A stretch of 64,000 bases of DNA, from the NCBI GenBank assembly GCA_021397835.1, contig JAJFZO010000034.1, forward strand, positions 7,283,001-7,347,000. Direction: 5' to 3'. Source of the DNA: Moringa oleifera (lineage: Eukaryota > Streptophyta > Magnoliopsida > Brassicales > Moringaceae). Made by a program: the position numbers and the translations under genes. The notes under the pieces were generated by a model. It made no database searches. It was not told the DNA's origin and saw only the letters and a list, made by a program, of their open reading frames with translations. Of the stretch, positions 10,980-23,500 are shown in pieces (position 1 is the stretch's first letter; every line of letters begins with the position of its first letter).

Positions 10980-11097
10980 TGTGCAACACAAGGATTTCCT
11001 TAAAAAAATCACCCATTCTAGTACTACTCCCTCTCAAGCATGCTTAACTTCAGATTTCGATGTAATTTGATACATCAGTGTTGACATAATTACACTG
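10980..11097 (-). pseudogene. 5S rRNA-like pseudogene (cluster beta, element 6)
   Basis: Counterpart of alpha element 5. The middle keeps cacccattctagtactactc and caagcatgcttaacttcag; the 5' quarter is heavily changed (tgatacatcagtgttgacat). Confidence 0.8.
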
Positions 11098-13617
11098 AAA
11101 TTTTCAAAAAAAAAAATATTGAAATGAAGAAAAAAAAAAGAAAATCACAAAAAAGAAAAGGCAAGAAGGAAGAAAATGCAAAAAATAATAAAATAAAATG
11201 AAAGATCATTAAAAGAAAAAAATAATTAAAAATAATAAAAATTCAAAAATATTTTTTATCCAAAAAAAGGTGCAACATGAGCAAAAGGTTCAGAAAAATG
11301 AAAAAAAGAAATTGAAAGAAACTAAAATACTAAACATAATCTAAAGAAAAGATAAAATATAAAAATATGGATAAAAATCCTTAGAAAATAAAATAAGTGA
11401 AAGAAACAACAAAATATTAAGAAAAACGAAAAAAAAAATAGATTAAAGTCAACTAAAAATTATATAAATAGGAAATGGTCTAACACAGTGACATGCCTTC
11501 AAGAAATACAACTATGAGATTTGAAGACCAGATAACACTAGCATGGTAAAAGCCATAAGATAATCCATTAGAGAAAAGAAAAGTCACTCTAGATGGCACT
11601 TTAAAAATTACTAGTAACTCCCTTTATCTACTTTTAGTCTTCTATCTTTCTCTTCCTCTCTTTCTATCTAAGAAAAATTATAGGTAAATTTTTCATTGGA
11701 GAAATTTGATAGGAATAGCTCTAACATGACCACCTTTCCCATAAAAGCACTAGTATAAAAATACTTTTGTCATTGATAACAAATAAATTTAGATGAAAGT
11801 CTTGATTAAAAAGTATTTCAAAGTACCAAGTCCTTTGACTTTAATTTCAAAGTCCAAGCCTCATATTTAGGTGTTTCAAATGTAATCTACCTATCAAAGC
11901 CTCTAATTGCCAAAACGCAAATGAGTTAACCAACTTACTTCCCCTTAAGACCCAATGACAAGCCAGCAATAAAAACATAATACCAAATGCTATAAATGAG
12001 ATGTGTGAGTCTAGGGCATTATATCATAAACTGAGGGCTTATAAGAAAAGCCTTCCTCCCACTAACCTAGATATTCTTGTCCAATGGCCTTGATAGGAAA
12101 ACAAATAATAATAATAATAAAAAAAATCTTATAGGGCAAGAAAAAAGGTGCCAATAATAAAATTCGAAAAGGATATCGACTTACCTTGTGCAAAAATGGA
12201 AATAAGAAAACCTCAACTCATTCCTTACATAATGATCATTTATTCAAAAGAAATACTGTGGATTAAAGAATGAGATACTTGTATGTTCATTTTGAAATAA
12301 AAAAAAAGTAAGAAAAACATGTAGCAATTAATAATTAACGAATCAAATCAAATCAAAAAAGAAAGAAGAAAACCAACAAAATCCAAAAAAATTTTAGAAT
12401 GTCTCATAGTAACTTAGGTTTAACAAGAAAAGGATAAGCATGTAAGAATCCATACTTACAGCTAGTAGAGAAGTAATAACTTCTTGTTTGGATAGTTGAA
12501 TTTTTTCCACGATTATGACCGATCCTTCTTCATCCAGGAAAAAAAGAAGCATTAGATTAAGATGCTTCAAAGTAAGCCCTTTCCATCGGCACCATCAAAT
12601 CCCTTACAACCTTGCATGCACCACATTTTCTTGAGGTACCCTTAAAATCAAACGATTTGCCTATAATTCAAGGCATGCAAATGCCATTGAATAGAAGGCG
12701 ACTTCATCTGCAAGGCCTATCCACATGAGGTTTAAACTTTTGGCTAGTTTCTTGCCTGTTTGCATATTAAAAGTTTATCTCATAAATTAAATGATCTACA
12801 TAAACATGGGTAAACAGATAAACCATCGAAATCATCTAAACAACAATATACTTCAATGAGCATCTCAACACTCTTCAAAGCTTATTCCTCAAGTGAAAAA
12901 TCCTCTAAGTAAAACATTTTTCTATTCTATTTAATCTATATATTGAACAACTTATTGAAATCAAATGGCAAATATTAAGCCAAAAAAATTAGAATAAGAG
13001 ATATCAATTTCCCAATCTACCAGCCAAGAACATTCTGTAAAACTAAAATATTTGCAGAAAACTCAAAAATAAAAATAAAATAAAATAAGAAGGATAGACA
13101 ACTCACTTATATACACGTGCATCTAACTGCATGTACAACAAAATCAATTTCAGTAAGTTCATTAGACTTTTACTTGAGAAGAAAAATAATCAGACACACT
13201 CTTATAAGTCGATAGCGTACAATATCCTTGAGGCATTTTCACTTACTTATTTTGGCATCATATTGTTGGGAGCTCACAAAGTTAATGAGTTTTGAACATG
13301 TTAGTGTGCATCTAAATATAAGTCAAAGCAACTTGATAAAATTTTCATAAGGAATAATATCAAAACTTATCACTAATCCAATATCTCATGCCAAGTCAAA
13401 GCATGCCTTTTACTAAATTCAATATTTCAACTAGGTGTAACAAAAAGCTACCACAAATACAAAAGCATTTAACTGTATTCAAAAAGCTCGTAGCATCTCC
13501 CAAAGATGATAAATAGATAAGACCTTCCACACACAGTTTCTTTTAGTTAAACATTTGCTGATAAGCTTAATAATCTCAATAGCAACTTTTACTTAGCAGC
13601 TCTACCAATATATCAAA
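11098..13617. other. Low-repeat AT-rich segment, copy 1 beta
   Basis: Diverged duplicate of 6198-8850 (offset about 4.77-4.95 kb). It retains the same minus-strand splice-like sites and the unassigned exon remnant near 12457-12690 with additional lesions. It ends abruptly at about 13617, where 5S spacer sequence of the dense array begins. Confidence 0.45.
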
Positions 13618-16600
13618 AGATGATCAAACAAATAAATAAACAATAAAATCTAATAGTATTGCTTTATCAAAATAAAAATTGGTACAAAATGAGGATTTTC
13701 CAAGAGGAATCACCCATCTTAGTACTACTCTCGCCTAAGCACGCTTAACTTTGCAATTCAAATGGAATCGATGCTTACCATTGGTATCATCACATAGAAA
13801 AATTAAAAAAATATATATTAAAAATTAAAAAAAGTCATAAATAAGAAAAAAGGTATAATGAAGAAAAATGCAAAAAAAATAAAATAAAATAAAATAAAAA
13901 ATGAAGGGTATAGAACCAGCATTTCCTAGAAGGAACCACTCATGCTAGTACTATTTTCGTCCAAGTACGCTTAACTTCAAAGTTCTAACGGGATCTCATG
14001 CATAAGTGCTAGTGTGATTGCACCAAAAAAATTCAAAATGTATTTCTATCAAAAAGATTCAAAAAATATGGAAAACGAAAACATAAAACCATAAAAAAGA
14101 AAGAATATAACGGAGAAAAATAAAAAAAGAAATAAAATTAAAATTAAAAATAAAACATTATCAAATAAATAAATAAATAAAAAAATCCTATATTATTGTT
14201 TTGTCAAAACGAAAATTGGTGCAAAACGAGGACTTCCCAAGAGGAATCACCCATCTTAGTATTGCTCTTGCCCTAGCACGATTAACTTTGCCATTCAAAT
14301 GGAATCGATGCTTACCATTGGTATCATCGTACAGAAAAAAAAAAGAAAAAGACATTAAAAATTATAAAAATTATAAATAACAAAAGAGCATAATGAAGAA
14401 AAATTCAAAAATAAATGAAATAAAAAATGAATAGTGCAGCACCAATATTTCCTAGAAGGAACCACTCATCCTAGTACTACTCTCCCCCATATACGCTTGA
14501 TTTTCGAGGTTCTAATGGGATCTCATGCATCAGTGCTAGTGTGATTGCACCCAAAAAAATTCAAAAAGTGTTTCTATGAAAAAAAATTCAAAGAGTATTG
14601 AAAGCGAAAACATAAAATCATAAATAAGAAAGAATATAATGGAGAAAAATGAAAAAGAAATAAAAATAAAACAAAAAATAAAAGATTACCAAACGAATAA
14701 ATAAATAATAAAATCTAATTGTATTGTATTGTCAAAACAAAAATTGGTGCAAAACAAGGATTTTTCGAGAGGAATCACCCATCTTAGTGCTACTCTCGCC
14801 CAAGCACGCCTTACTTCGCAATTCAAATGGAATCGATGCTTACCATTGGCATCATCGCATAGCAATATCTAAAAAATATTGAAAATTAGAAAAAAAAAAG
14901 TCATAAATAAGCAAAAGGCAGAACTAAGGAAAATGCAATAAAAAAAATGAATAATGCAGCACCAATATTTCTTATAAGGAACCACTCATCCTAGTACTAC
15001 TCTCGCCCAAGTACGCTTGATTTTCGAGGTTTTAATGGGATCTAATGCATCAATGCTAGTGTGATTGCACCCAAAAAAATTCAAAAAGTGTTTGCATCAA
15101 AAAATTTCAAAAAGTATCAAAAACAAAAACATAAAATCATAAAAAGGAAAGAATATAATAGAAAAAAACAAAAAAAAGAAATAAAACAAAATAAAAAATA
15201 AAAGATTATCAAATAAATAAATAAATAATAAAATCCAATTGTATTGTTTTGTCAAAACGAAGATTTCCCAAGAGGAATCACCCATCTTAGTACTACTCTC
15301 GCCTAACCACGCTAAACTTTGCAATTCAAATGGAATTGATGCTTACTATTGGTATCATCGCACAGAAAAATGAGAAAAAGGTATTAAAAATTAAAAAAAA
15401 ATCATAAATAAGGAAAGAGCATAATGAAGAAAATTCAAAAAAAATGAAATAAAAAATGAATAATGCAGCACCAATATTTCCTAGAAGGAACCATTCATCC
15501 TAGTACTACTCTCGCCCAAGTACGCTTGATTTTCGAGGTTCTAATGGGATCTCATGCGTCAATGCTAGTGTGATTGCACCCAAAAAAAATTCAAAAAGTG
15601 TTTCCATCAAAAAATTTCAAAAAGTATTGAAAACAAAAAGTAAATATCATAAAAAGGAAAGAATATAATAGAGAAAAATAAAAAAAGAAATAAAAATAAA
15701 ATAAAAAATAAAAAACTATCAAATAAATAAATAAATAATAAAATCCAATAGTATTGTTCTGTCAAAACGAAAATTGGTGCAAAACGAGGATTTTCCAAGA
15801 GAAATCACCCATCTTAATACTACTCTCGCCTAAGCACGCTAAACTTTGCAATTCAAATGGAACCGATGCTTACCATTGGTATCATCGCACAGAAAAATCA
15901 GAAAAGGATATTAAAAATTAAAAAAAAGTCATAAATAAGAAAAGAGCATAAGGAAGAAAAATTCAAAAAAAATGAAATAAAAAATTAATAATGCAGCACC
16001 AATATTTCCTAGAAAGAACCACACATCCTAGTACTACTCTCGCCCAAGTACGCTTGATTTTTGAGGTCCTAATGAGATCTCATGCATCACTGCTAATGTG
16101 ATTGCAGCCAAAAAAATTCAAAAAGTGTTTCCAACAAAAAATTACAAAAAGTATTGAAAACAAAAACATAAAATCTAATTGTCAAATAAATAAATAAATA
16201 ATAAAATCTAATTGAATTGTTTTGTCAAAACGAAAATTGGTGCAAAACGAGGATTTCCCAAGAGGAATCACCAATCTTAGTACTACTCTCGCCTAAGCAC
16301 GCTAAACTTTGCAATTCAAATGGAATCGATGCTTACCATTGGTATCATCGCATAGAAAAATCAGAAAAAAGTGCATAAATAAGAAAAGGGCATAATGAAA
16401 AAAAATTCAAAAAAATGAAATAAAAAATGAATAATGCAGCACCAATATTTCCTAGAAAGAACCATTCATCCTAGTACTACTTTCGCCCAAGTACGCTAGA
16501 TTTTCGAGGTTCTAATGGGATCTCATGCATCAATGCTGGTGTGATTGCACCCAAAAAAATTCAAAAAGTGTTTCCATCAAAATATTTCAAAAAGTGTTGA

Positions 16601-18559
16601 AAAATATACATAAAATCGTAAAAAGAAAAGAATATAATAGAGAAAAATAAAAAAAGAAATAAAATAAAATAAAAAATAAAAGATTGTCAAATAAATAAAT
16701 AAATGATAAAATCCAATTGTATTGTTTTTATCAAAATGAAAATTGGTGCAAAAGGAGGATTTCCCTAGAGGAATCACCCATCTTAGTACTACTCTCGCCT
16801 AAGCACGCAAAACTTTGCAATTCAAATGGAATCGATGCTTACCATTGGTATCATCGCACAGAAAAAACAGAAAAAAGATATTAAAAATTAAAAAAAAAGT
16901 CATAAAAAAGAAAAGGGCATAATGAAGAAAAATTAAAAAAAAAAGAAACAAAGATCTCATGCATCAATGCTAGTGTGATTGCACCCAAAAAAATTCAAAA
17001 AGAATTTCCATAAAAAAATTTCAAAAAGTATTGAAAACAAAAAGATAAAATCATAAAAAGGAAAGAATATAATAGAGAAAAATAAAAAATGAAATGAAAT
17101 GAAGTAAAAAATAAAAAATTATCAAATAAATAAATAAATAATAAAATCCAATAGTATTGTTTTGTCAAAACGAAAATTGGTGCAAAACAAGGATTTCCCA
17201 AGAGGAATCACCCATCTTAGTACTACTCTCGACTAAGCACGCTAAACTTTGCAATTCAAATGGAATCGATGCTTACCATTGGTATCATCGCACAGAAAAA
17301 TCAGAAAAAGATATTGAAAATTAAAAAAAAGTCATAAATAAGAAAAGAGCATAATGAAGAAAAATTCCAAAAAAAAATGAAATAAAAAATGAATAATGCA
17401 GCACCAATATTTCCTAGAAGGAACCACTCATCCTAGTACTACTCTCGCCCAAGTACGCTTGATTTTCAAGGTTCTAATGGGATCTAATGCGTCAATGGTA
17501 GTATGATTGCACCCAAAAAAATTCAAAAAGTGTTTCCATCAAAATATTTCAAAAAGTGTTGAAAACAAAAACACAAAATCATAAAAAGCAAAGAATATAA
17601 TAGAGAAAAATAAAAAAAGAAATAAAACAAAATGAAAAATAAAAGATTGTCAAATAAATAAATAAATAATAAAATCCAATTGTATTATTTTGTCAAAACG
17701 AAAATTGGTGCAAAACGAGGATTTCTCAAGAGGAATCACCCATCTTAGCACTACTCTCGCCTAAGCACGCTAAACTTTGCAATTCAAATGGAATCGATGC
17801 TTACGATTCGTATCATCGCACAGAAAAATCAAAAAAAGATATTAAAAATTAAAAAAAATTCATAAATAAGGAACAAGCATAATGAAGAAAATTCAAAAAA
17901 AATGAAATAAAAAATGAATAATGCAGCACCAATATTTCCTAAAAGGAGCCACTCATCCTAGTACTACTCTCGACCAAGTACGCTTGATTTTCGAGGTTTT
18001 AATGGGATCTAATGCATCAATGCTAGTGTGATTGCACCCAAAAAAATTCAAAAACTCTTTCCATCAGAAAATTTCAAAAAGTATCGAAAACAAAAACATA
18101 AAATCATAAAAAGGAAAGAATATAATAGAGAAAAACAAAAAAAAATAAAATAAAAAAAAAGATTGTCAAATAAATAAATAAATAATAAAATCCAATTGTA
18201 TTGTTTTGTCAAAATGAAAATTGGTGCAAAACGAGGATTTTCAAAGAGGAATCACCCATCTTAGTACTACTCTCTTCTAAGCACGCTAAACTTTGCAATT
18301 CCAATGGAATCGATGCTTACCATTGGTATTATCGCACAGAAAAATCAGAAAAAAGATATTAAAAATTAAAAAAAAGGTCATAAATAAGAAAAGAGCATAA
18401 AGAAGAAAAATTCAAAAAATAAAAAATAAAAAATGAATAATGCAGCACCAATATTTCCTAGAAGGAACCACTCATCCTAGTACTACTCTCGCCCAAGTAC
18501 GCTTGATTTTCGAGATTCTAATGGGATCTCATGCGTCAATGGTAGTATGATTGCACCCA

Positions 18560-21030
18560 AAAAAATTCAAGAAGTGTTTCCATCAAAAAATTTCAAAAAG
18601 TATTGAAAACAAAAACATAAAATCATAAAAAGCAAAGAATATAATAGAGAAAAATAAAAAATAAAATAAAACAAAATAAAAAATAAAAGATTATCAAATA
18701 AATAATTAAATAATAAAATCCATGCATCAATGCTAGTGTGATTGCACCCAAAAAAATTCAAAAAGTGTTTCCATCAAAAAAATTCAAAAAGTATTGAAAA
18801 CAAAAAGATAAAATCATAAAAAGGAAAGAATATAATAGAGAAAAAATAAAAAAAGAAATAAAAATAAAACAAAAAATAAAAAATTATCAAATAAATAAAT
18901 AAATAATAAAATCCAATAGTATGGTTCTGTCAAAACAAAAATTGGTGCAAAACGAGGATTTCCCAAGAGGAATCACCCATCTTAGTACTACTCTCGCCTA
19001 AGCACGCTAAACTTTGCAATTCAAATGGAATCGATGCTTACCATTGGTATCATCGCACAGAAAAATCAGAAAAAAGATATTAAAAATTAAAAAAAAAGTC
19101 ATAAATAAGGAAAGGGCATAACGAAGAAAAATTCAAAAAAATGAAATAAAAAATGAATAATGCAGCACCAATATTTCCTAGAAGGAACAACTCATCCTAG
19201 TGCTACTCTCGCCCAAGTACGCTTGATTTTCAAGGTTCTAATGGGATCTCATGCATCAATGCTGGTGTGATTGCACCCAAAAAAATTCAAAAAGTGTTTC
19301 CATCAAAAAACTTCAAAAAGTATTGAAAACAAAAACATAAAATCATAAAAAGGAAAGAATATAATAGAGAGAAATAAAAAATAAATAAAAATAAAGGAAA
19401 AAATAAAAAATTATCAAATAAATAAATAATTAATAAGATCCAATAGTATTGTTTTGTTCAAACGAAAATTGGTATAAAACGAGGATTTCCCAAGAGGAAT
19501 CACCCATCTTAGTATTGCTCTCGCCGAAGCACGCTTAACTTTGCAATTCAAATGGAATCCATGCTTACCATTGGTATCATCGCACAGAAAAATCAGAAAA
19601 AGATATTAAAATTTAAAAAAGAAGTCATAAATAAGAAAAAAGTATAACGAAGAAAAATTCAAAAAAAATGAAATAAAAAATGAATAATGCAGCACCAATA
19701 TTTCCTAGAAGAAACCACTCATCCTAGTACTACTCTCGCCCAAGTACGCCTGATTTTCGAGGTTTTAATGGGATCTAATGCATCAATGCTAGTGTGATTG
19801 CCCCCAAAAAAATTCAAAAAGTCTTTCCATCAAAAAATTTCTAAAAGTATCGAAAACAAAAACATAAAATCATAAAAAGGAAAGAATATAATAGAGAAAA
19901 ACAAAAAAATAAATAAAATAAAATAAAAAATAAAAGATTGTCAAATAAATAAACAAATAATAAAATCCAATTTTATTGTTTTGTCAAAATGAAAATTGGT
20001 GCAAAACGAGGATTTTCAAAGAGGAATCACCCATCTTAGTACTCCTCTCTTCTAAGCACGCTAAACTTTGCAATTCAAATGGAATCGATGCTTACCATTG
20101 GTATTATCGCACAAAAAAATCAGAAAAAAGATATTAAAAATTAAAAAAAAGGTCATAAATAAGAAAAGAGCATAATGAAGAAAAATTCAAAAAAAAATAA
20201 AAAATGAATAATGCAGCACCAATATTTCCTAGAAGGAACCACTCATCCTAGTACTACTCTCGCCCAAGTACGCTTGATTTTCGAGATTCTAATGGGATCT
20301 CATGCGTCAATGGTAGTATGATTGCACCCAAAAAAATTCAAAAAGTGTTTCCATCAAAAAATTTCAAAAAGTATTGAAAACAAAAACATAAAATCATAAA
20401 AAGCAAAGAATATAATAGAGAAAAACAAAATAAAAAATAAAAGATTATCAAATAAATAATTAAATAATAAAATCCATGCATCAATGCTAGTGTGATTGCA
20501 CCCAAAAAAATTCAAAAAGTGTTTCCATCAAAAAATTTCAAAAAGTATTGAAAACAAAAACATAAAATCATAAAAAGGAAAGAATATAATAGAGAAAAAT
20601 AAAAAATAAATAAAAATAAAAAAATAAAAGATTGTCAAATAAATAAATAAATAATAAAATCCAATTGTGTTGTTTTGTCAAAACGAAAATTGGTGCAAAA
20701 CGAGGATTTCCCAAAAGGAATCACCCATCTTAGTACTACTCTCGCCTAAGCACTCTAAACTTTGCAATTCAAATGGAATCGATGCTTACCATTGGTATCA
20801 TCGCACAGAAATATCAGAAAAAGATATTAAAAATTAAAAAAAAGGTCATAATAAGAAAAGTGCATAATGAAGAAAAATTCAAAAAAATGAAATAAAAAAT
20901 GAATAATGCAGCACCAATATTTCCTAGAAGGAACCACTCATCCTAGTACTACTCTCGCCCAAGTACGCTTGATTTTCGAGATTCTAATGGGATCTCATGC
21001 GTCAATGGTAGTATGATTGCACCAAAAAAA
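18560..21030. repeat. 2.47 kb higher-order repeat, first copy
   Basis: This block of several A and B elements recurs immediately downstream with an offset of 2,466 bp and very few differences (for example the variant ggtataaaacgagg at 19470 recurs at 21936, and gattgccccc at 19797 recurs at 22263). Shared private variants show a recent duplication of the whole block. Confidence 0.9.
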
Positions 21031-21407
21031 TTCAAGAAGTGTTTCCATCAAAAAATTTCAAAAAGTATTGAAAACAAAAACATAAAATCATAAAAAGCAA
21101 AGAATATAATAGAGAAAAATAAAAAATAAAATAAAACAAAATAAAAAATAAAAGATTATCAAATAAATAATTAAATAATAAAATCCATGCATCAATGCTA
21201 GTGTGATTGCACCCAAAAAAATTCAAAAAGTGTTTCCATCAAAAAATTTCAAAAAGTATTGAAAACAAAAAGATAAAATCATAAAAAGGAAAGAATATAA
21301 TAGAGAAAAATAAAAAAAGAAATAAAAATAAAACAAAAAATAAAAAATTATCAAATAAATAAATAAATAATAAAATCCAATAGTATGGTTCTGTCAAAAC
21401 AAAAATT

Positions 21408-21522
21408 GGTGCAAAACGAGGATTTCCCAAGAGGAATCACCCATCTTAGTACTACTCTCGCCTAAGCACGCTAAACTTTGCAATTCAAATGGAATCGATG
21501 CTTACCATTGGTATCATCGCAC
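21408..21522 (-). pseudogene. Representative type A 5S-like element
   Basis: Given as the exemplar of type A. In the minus-strand sense it runs from GTGCGATGATACCAATGG at the 5' end, through an A-box-like GCGTGCTTAGGC and GAGAGTAGTACTAAGATGGG, to a 3' end TCCTCGTTTTGCACC. TTTT runs follow, as a Pol III terminator would. Compared with canonical 5S the GGATCC block is gone and GGTGACCTCC is changed to GGTGATTCCTC, so the C-box is altered. Confidence 0.85.
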
Positions 21523-21623
21523 AGAAAAATCAGAAAAAAGATATTAAAAATTAAAAAAAAAGTCATAAATAAGGAAAGGGCATAACGAAGAAAAATTCAA
21601 AAAAATGAAATAAAAAATGAATA

Positions 21624-21742
21624 ATGCAGCACCAATATTTCCTAGAAGGAACAACTCATCCTAGTGCTACTCTCGCCCAAGTACGCTTGATTTTCAAGGT
21701 TCTAATGGGATCTCATGCATCAATGCTGGTGTGATTGCACCC
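21624..21742 (-). pseudogene. Representative type B 5S-like element
   Basis: Given as the exemplar of type B. Its 5' end (minus sense) reads GGGTGCAATCACACCAGCAT, closer to canonical 5S than type A. The A-box carries AGCGTACTTGGGC, and the 3' end is changed to GGTGCTGCATT. No TATA-like box or GC dinucleotide is seen upstream: the minus strand has a T-run directly before position 1. Transcription in the normal way is unlikely. Confidence 0.85.
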
Positions 21743-23500
21743 AAAAAAATTCAAAAAGTGTTTCCATCAAAAAACTTCAAAAAGTATTGAAAACAAAAAC
21801 ATAAAATCATAAAAAGGAAAGAATATAATAGAGAGAAATAAAAAATAAATAAAAATAAAGGAAAAAATAAAAAATTATCAAATAAATAAATAATTAATAA
21901 GATCCAATAGTATTGTTTTGTTCAAACGAAAATTGGTATAAAACGAGGATTTCCCAAGAGGAATCACCCATCTTAGTATTGCTCTCGCCGAAGCACGCTT
22001 AACTTTGCAATTCAAATGGAATCCATGCTTACCATTGGTATCATCGCACAGAAAAATCAGAAAAAGATATTAAAATTTAAAAAAGAAGTCATAAATAAGA
22101 AAAAAGTATAACGAAGAAAAATTCAAAAAAAATGAAATAAAAAATGAATAATGCAGCACCAATATTTCCTAGAAGAAACCACTCATCCTAGTACTACTCT
22201 CACCCAAGTACGCCTGATTTTCGAGGTTTTAATGGGATCTAATGCATCAATGCTAGTGTGATTGCCCCCAAAAAAATTCAAAAAGTCTTTCCATCAAAAA
22301 ATTTCTAAAAGTATCGAAAACAAAAACATAAAATCATAAAAAGGAAAGAATATAATAGAGCAAAACAAAAAAATAAATAAAATAAAATAAAAAATAAAAG
22401 ATTGTCAAATAAATAAACAAATAATAAAATCCAATTTTATTGTTTTGTCAAAATGAAAATTGGTGCAAAACGAGGATTTTCAAAGAGGAATCACCCATCT
22501 TAGTACTCCTCTCTTCTAAGCACGCTAAACTTTGCAATTCAAATGGAATCGATGCTTACCATTGGTATTATCGCACAAAAAAATCAGAAAAAAGATATTA
22601 AAAATTAAAAAAAAGGTCATAAATAAGAAAAGAGCATAATGAAGAAAAATTCAAAAAAAAATAAAAAATGAATAATGCAGCACCAATATTTCCTAGAAGG
22701 AACCACTCATCCTAGTACTACTCTCGCCCAAGTACGCTTGATTTTCGAGATTCTAATGGGATCTCATGCGTCAATGGTAGTATGATTGCACCCAAAAAAA
22801 TTCAAAAAGTGTTTCCATCAAAAAATTTCAAAAAGTATTGAAAACAAAAACATAAAATCATAAAAAGCAAAGAATATAATAGAGAAAAACAAAATAAAAA
22901 ATAAAAGATTATCAAATAAATAATTAAATAATAAAATCCATGCATCAATGCTAGTGTGATTGCACCCAAAAAAATTCAAAAAGTGTTTCCATCAAAAAAT
23001 TTCAAAAAGTATTGAAAACAAAAACATAAAATCATAAAAAGGAAAGAATATAATAGAGAAAAATAAAAAATAAATAAAAATAAAAAAATAAAAGATTGTC
23101 AAATAAATAAATAAATAATAAAATCCAATTGTCTTGTTTTGTCAAAACGAAAATTGGTGCAAAACGAGGATTTCCCAAAAGGAATCACCCATCTTAGTAC
23201 TACTCTCGCCTAAGCACTCTAAACTTTGCAATTCAAATGGAATCGATGCTTACCATTGGTATCATCGCACAGAAATATCAGAAAAAAGATATTAAAAATT
23301 AAAAAAAAGTCATGAATAAGAAAAGTGCATAATGAAGAAAAATTCAAAAAAATGAAATAAAAAATGAATAATGCAGCACCAATATTTCCTAGAAGGAACC
23401 ACTCATCCTAGTACTACTCTCGCCCAAGTACGCTTGATTTTCGAGATTCTAATGGGATCTCATGCGTCAATGGTAGTATGATTGCACTCAAAAAAATTCA

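Larger units (their letters stand above)
21031..23500. repeat. 2.47 kb higher-order repeat, second copy
   Basis: Second copy of the block at 18560-21030. Differences are single bases, such as gtcttg for gtgttg in the spacer near 23132 and cgcccaag to cacccaag near 22202. Similarity breaks down at about 23585. Confidence 0.9.
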
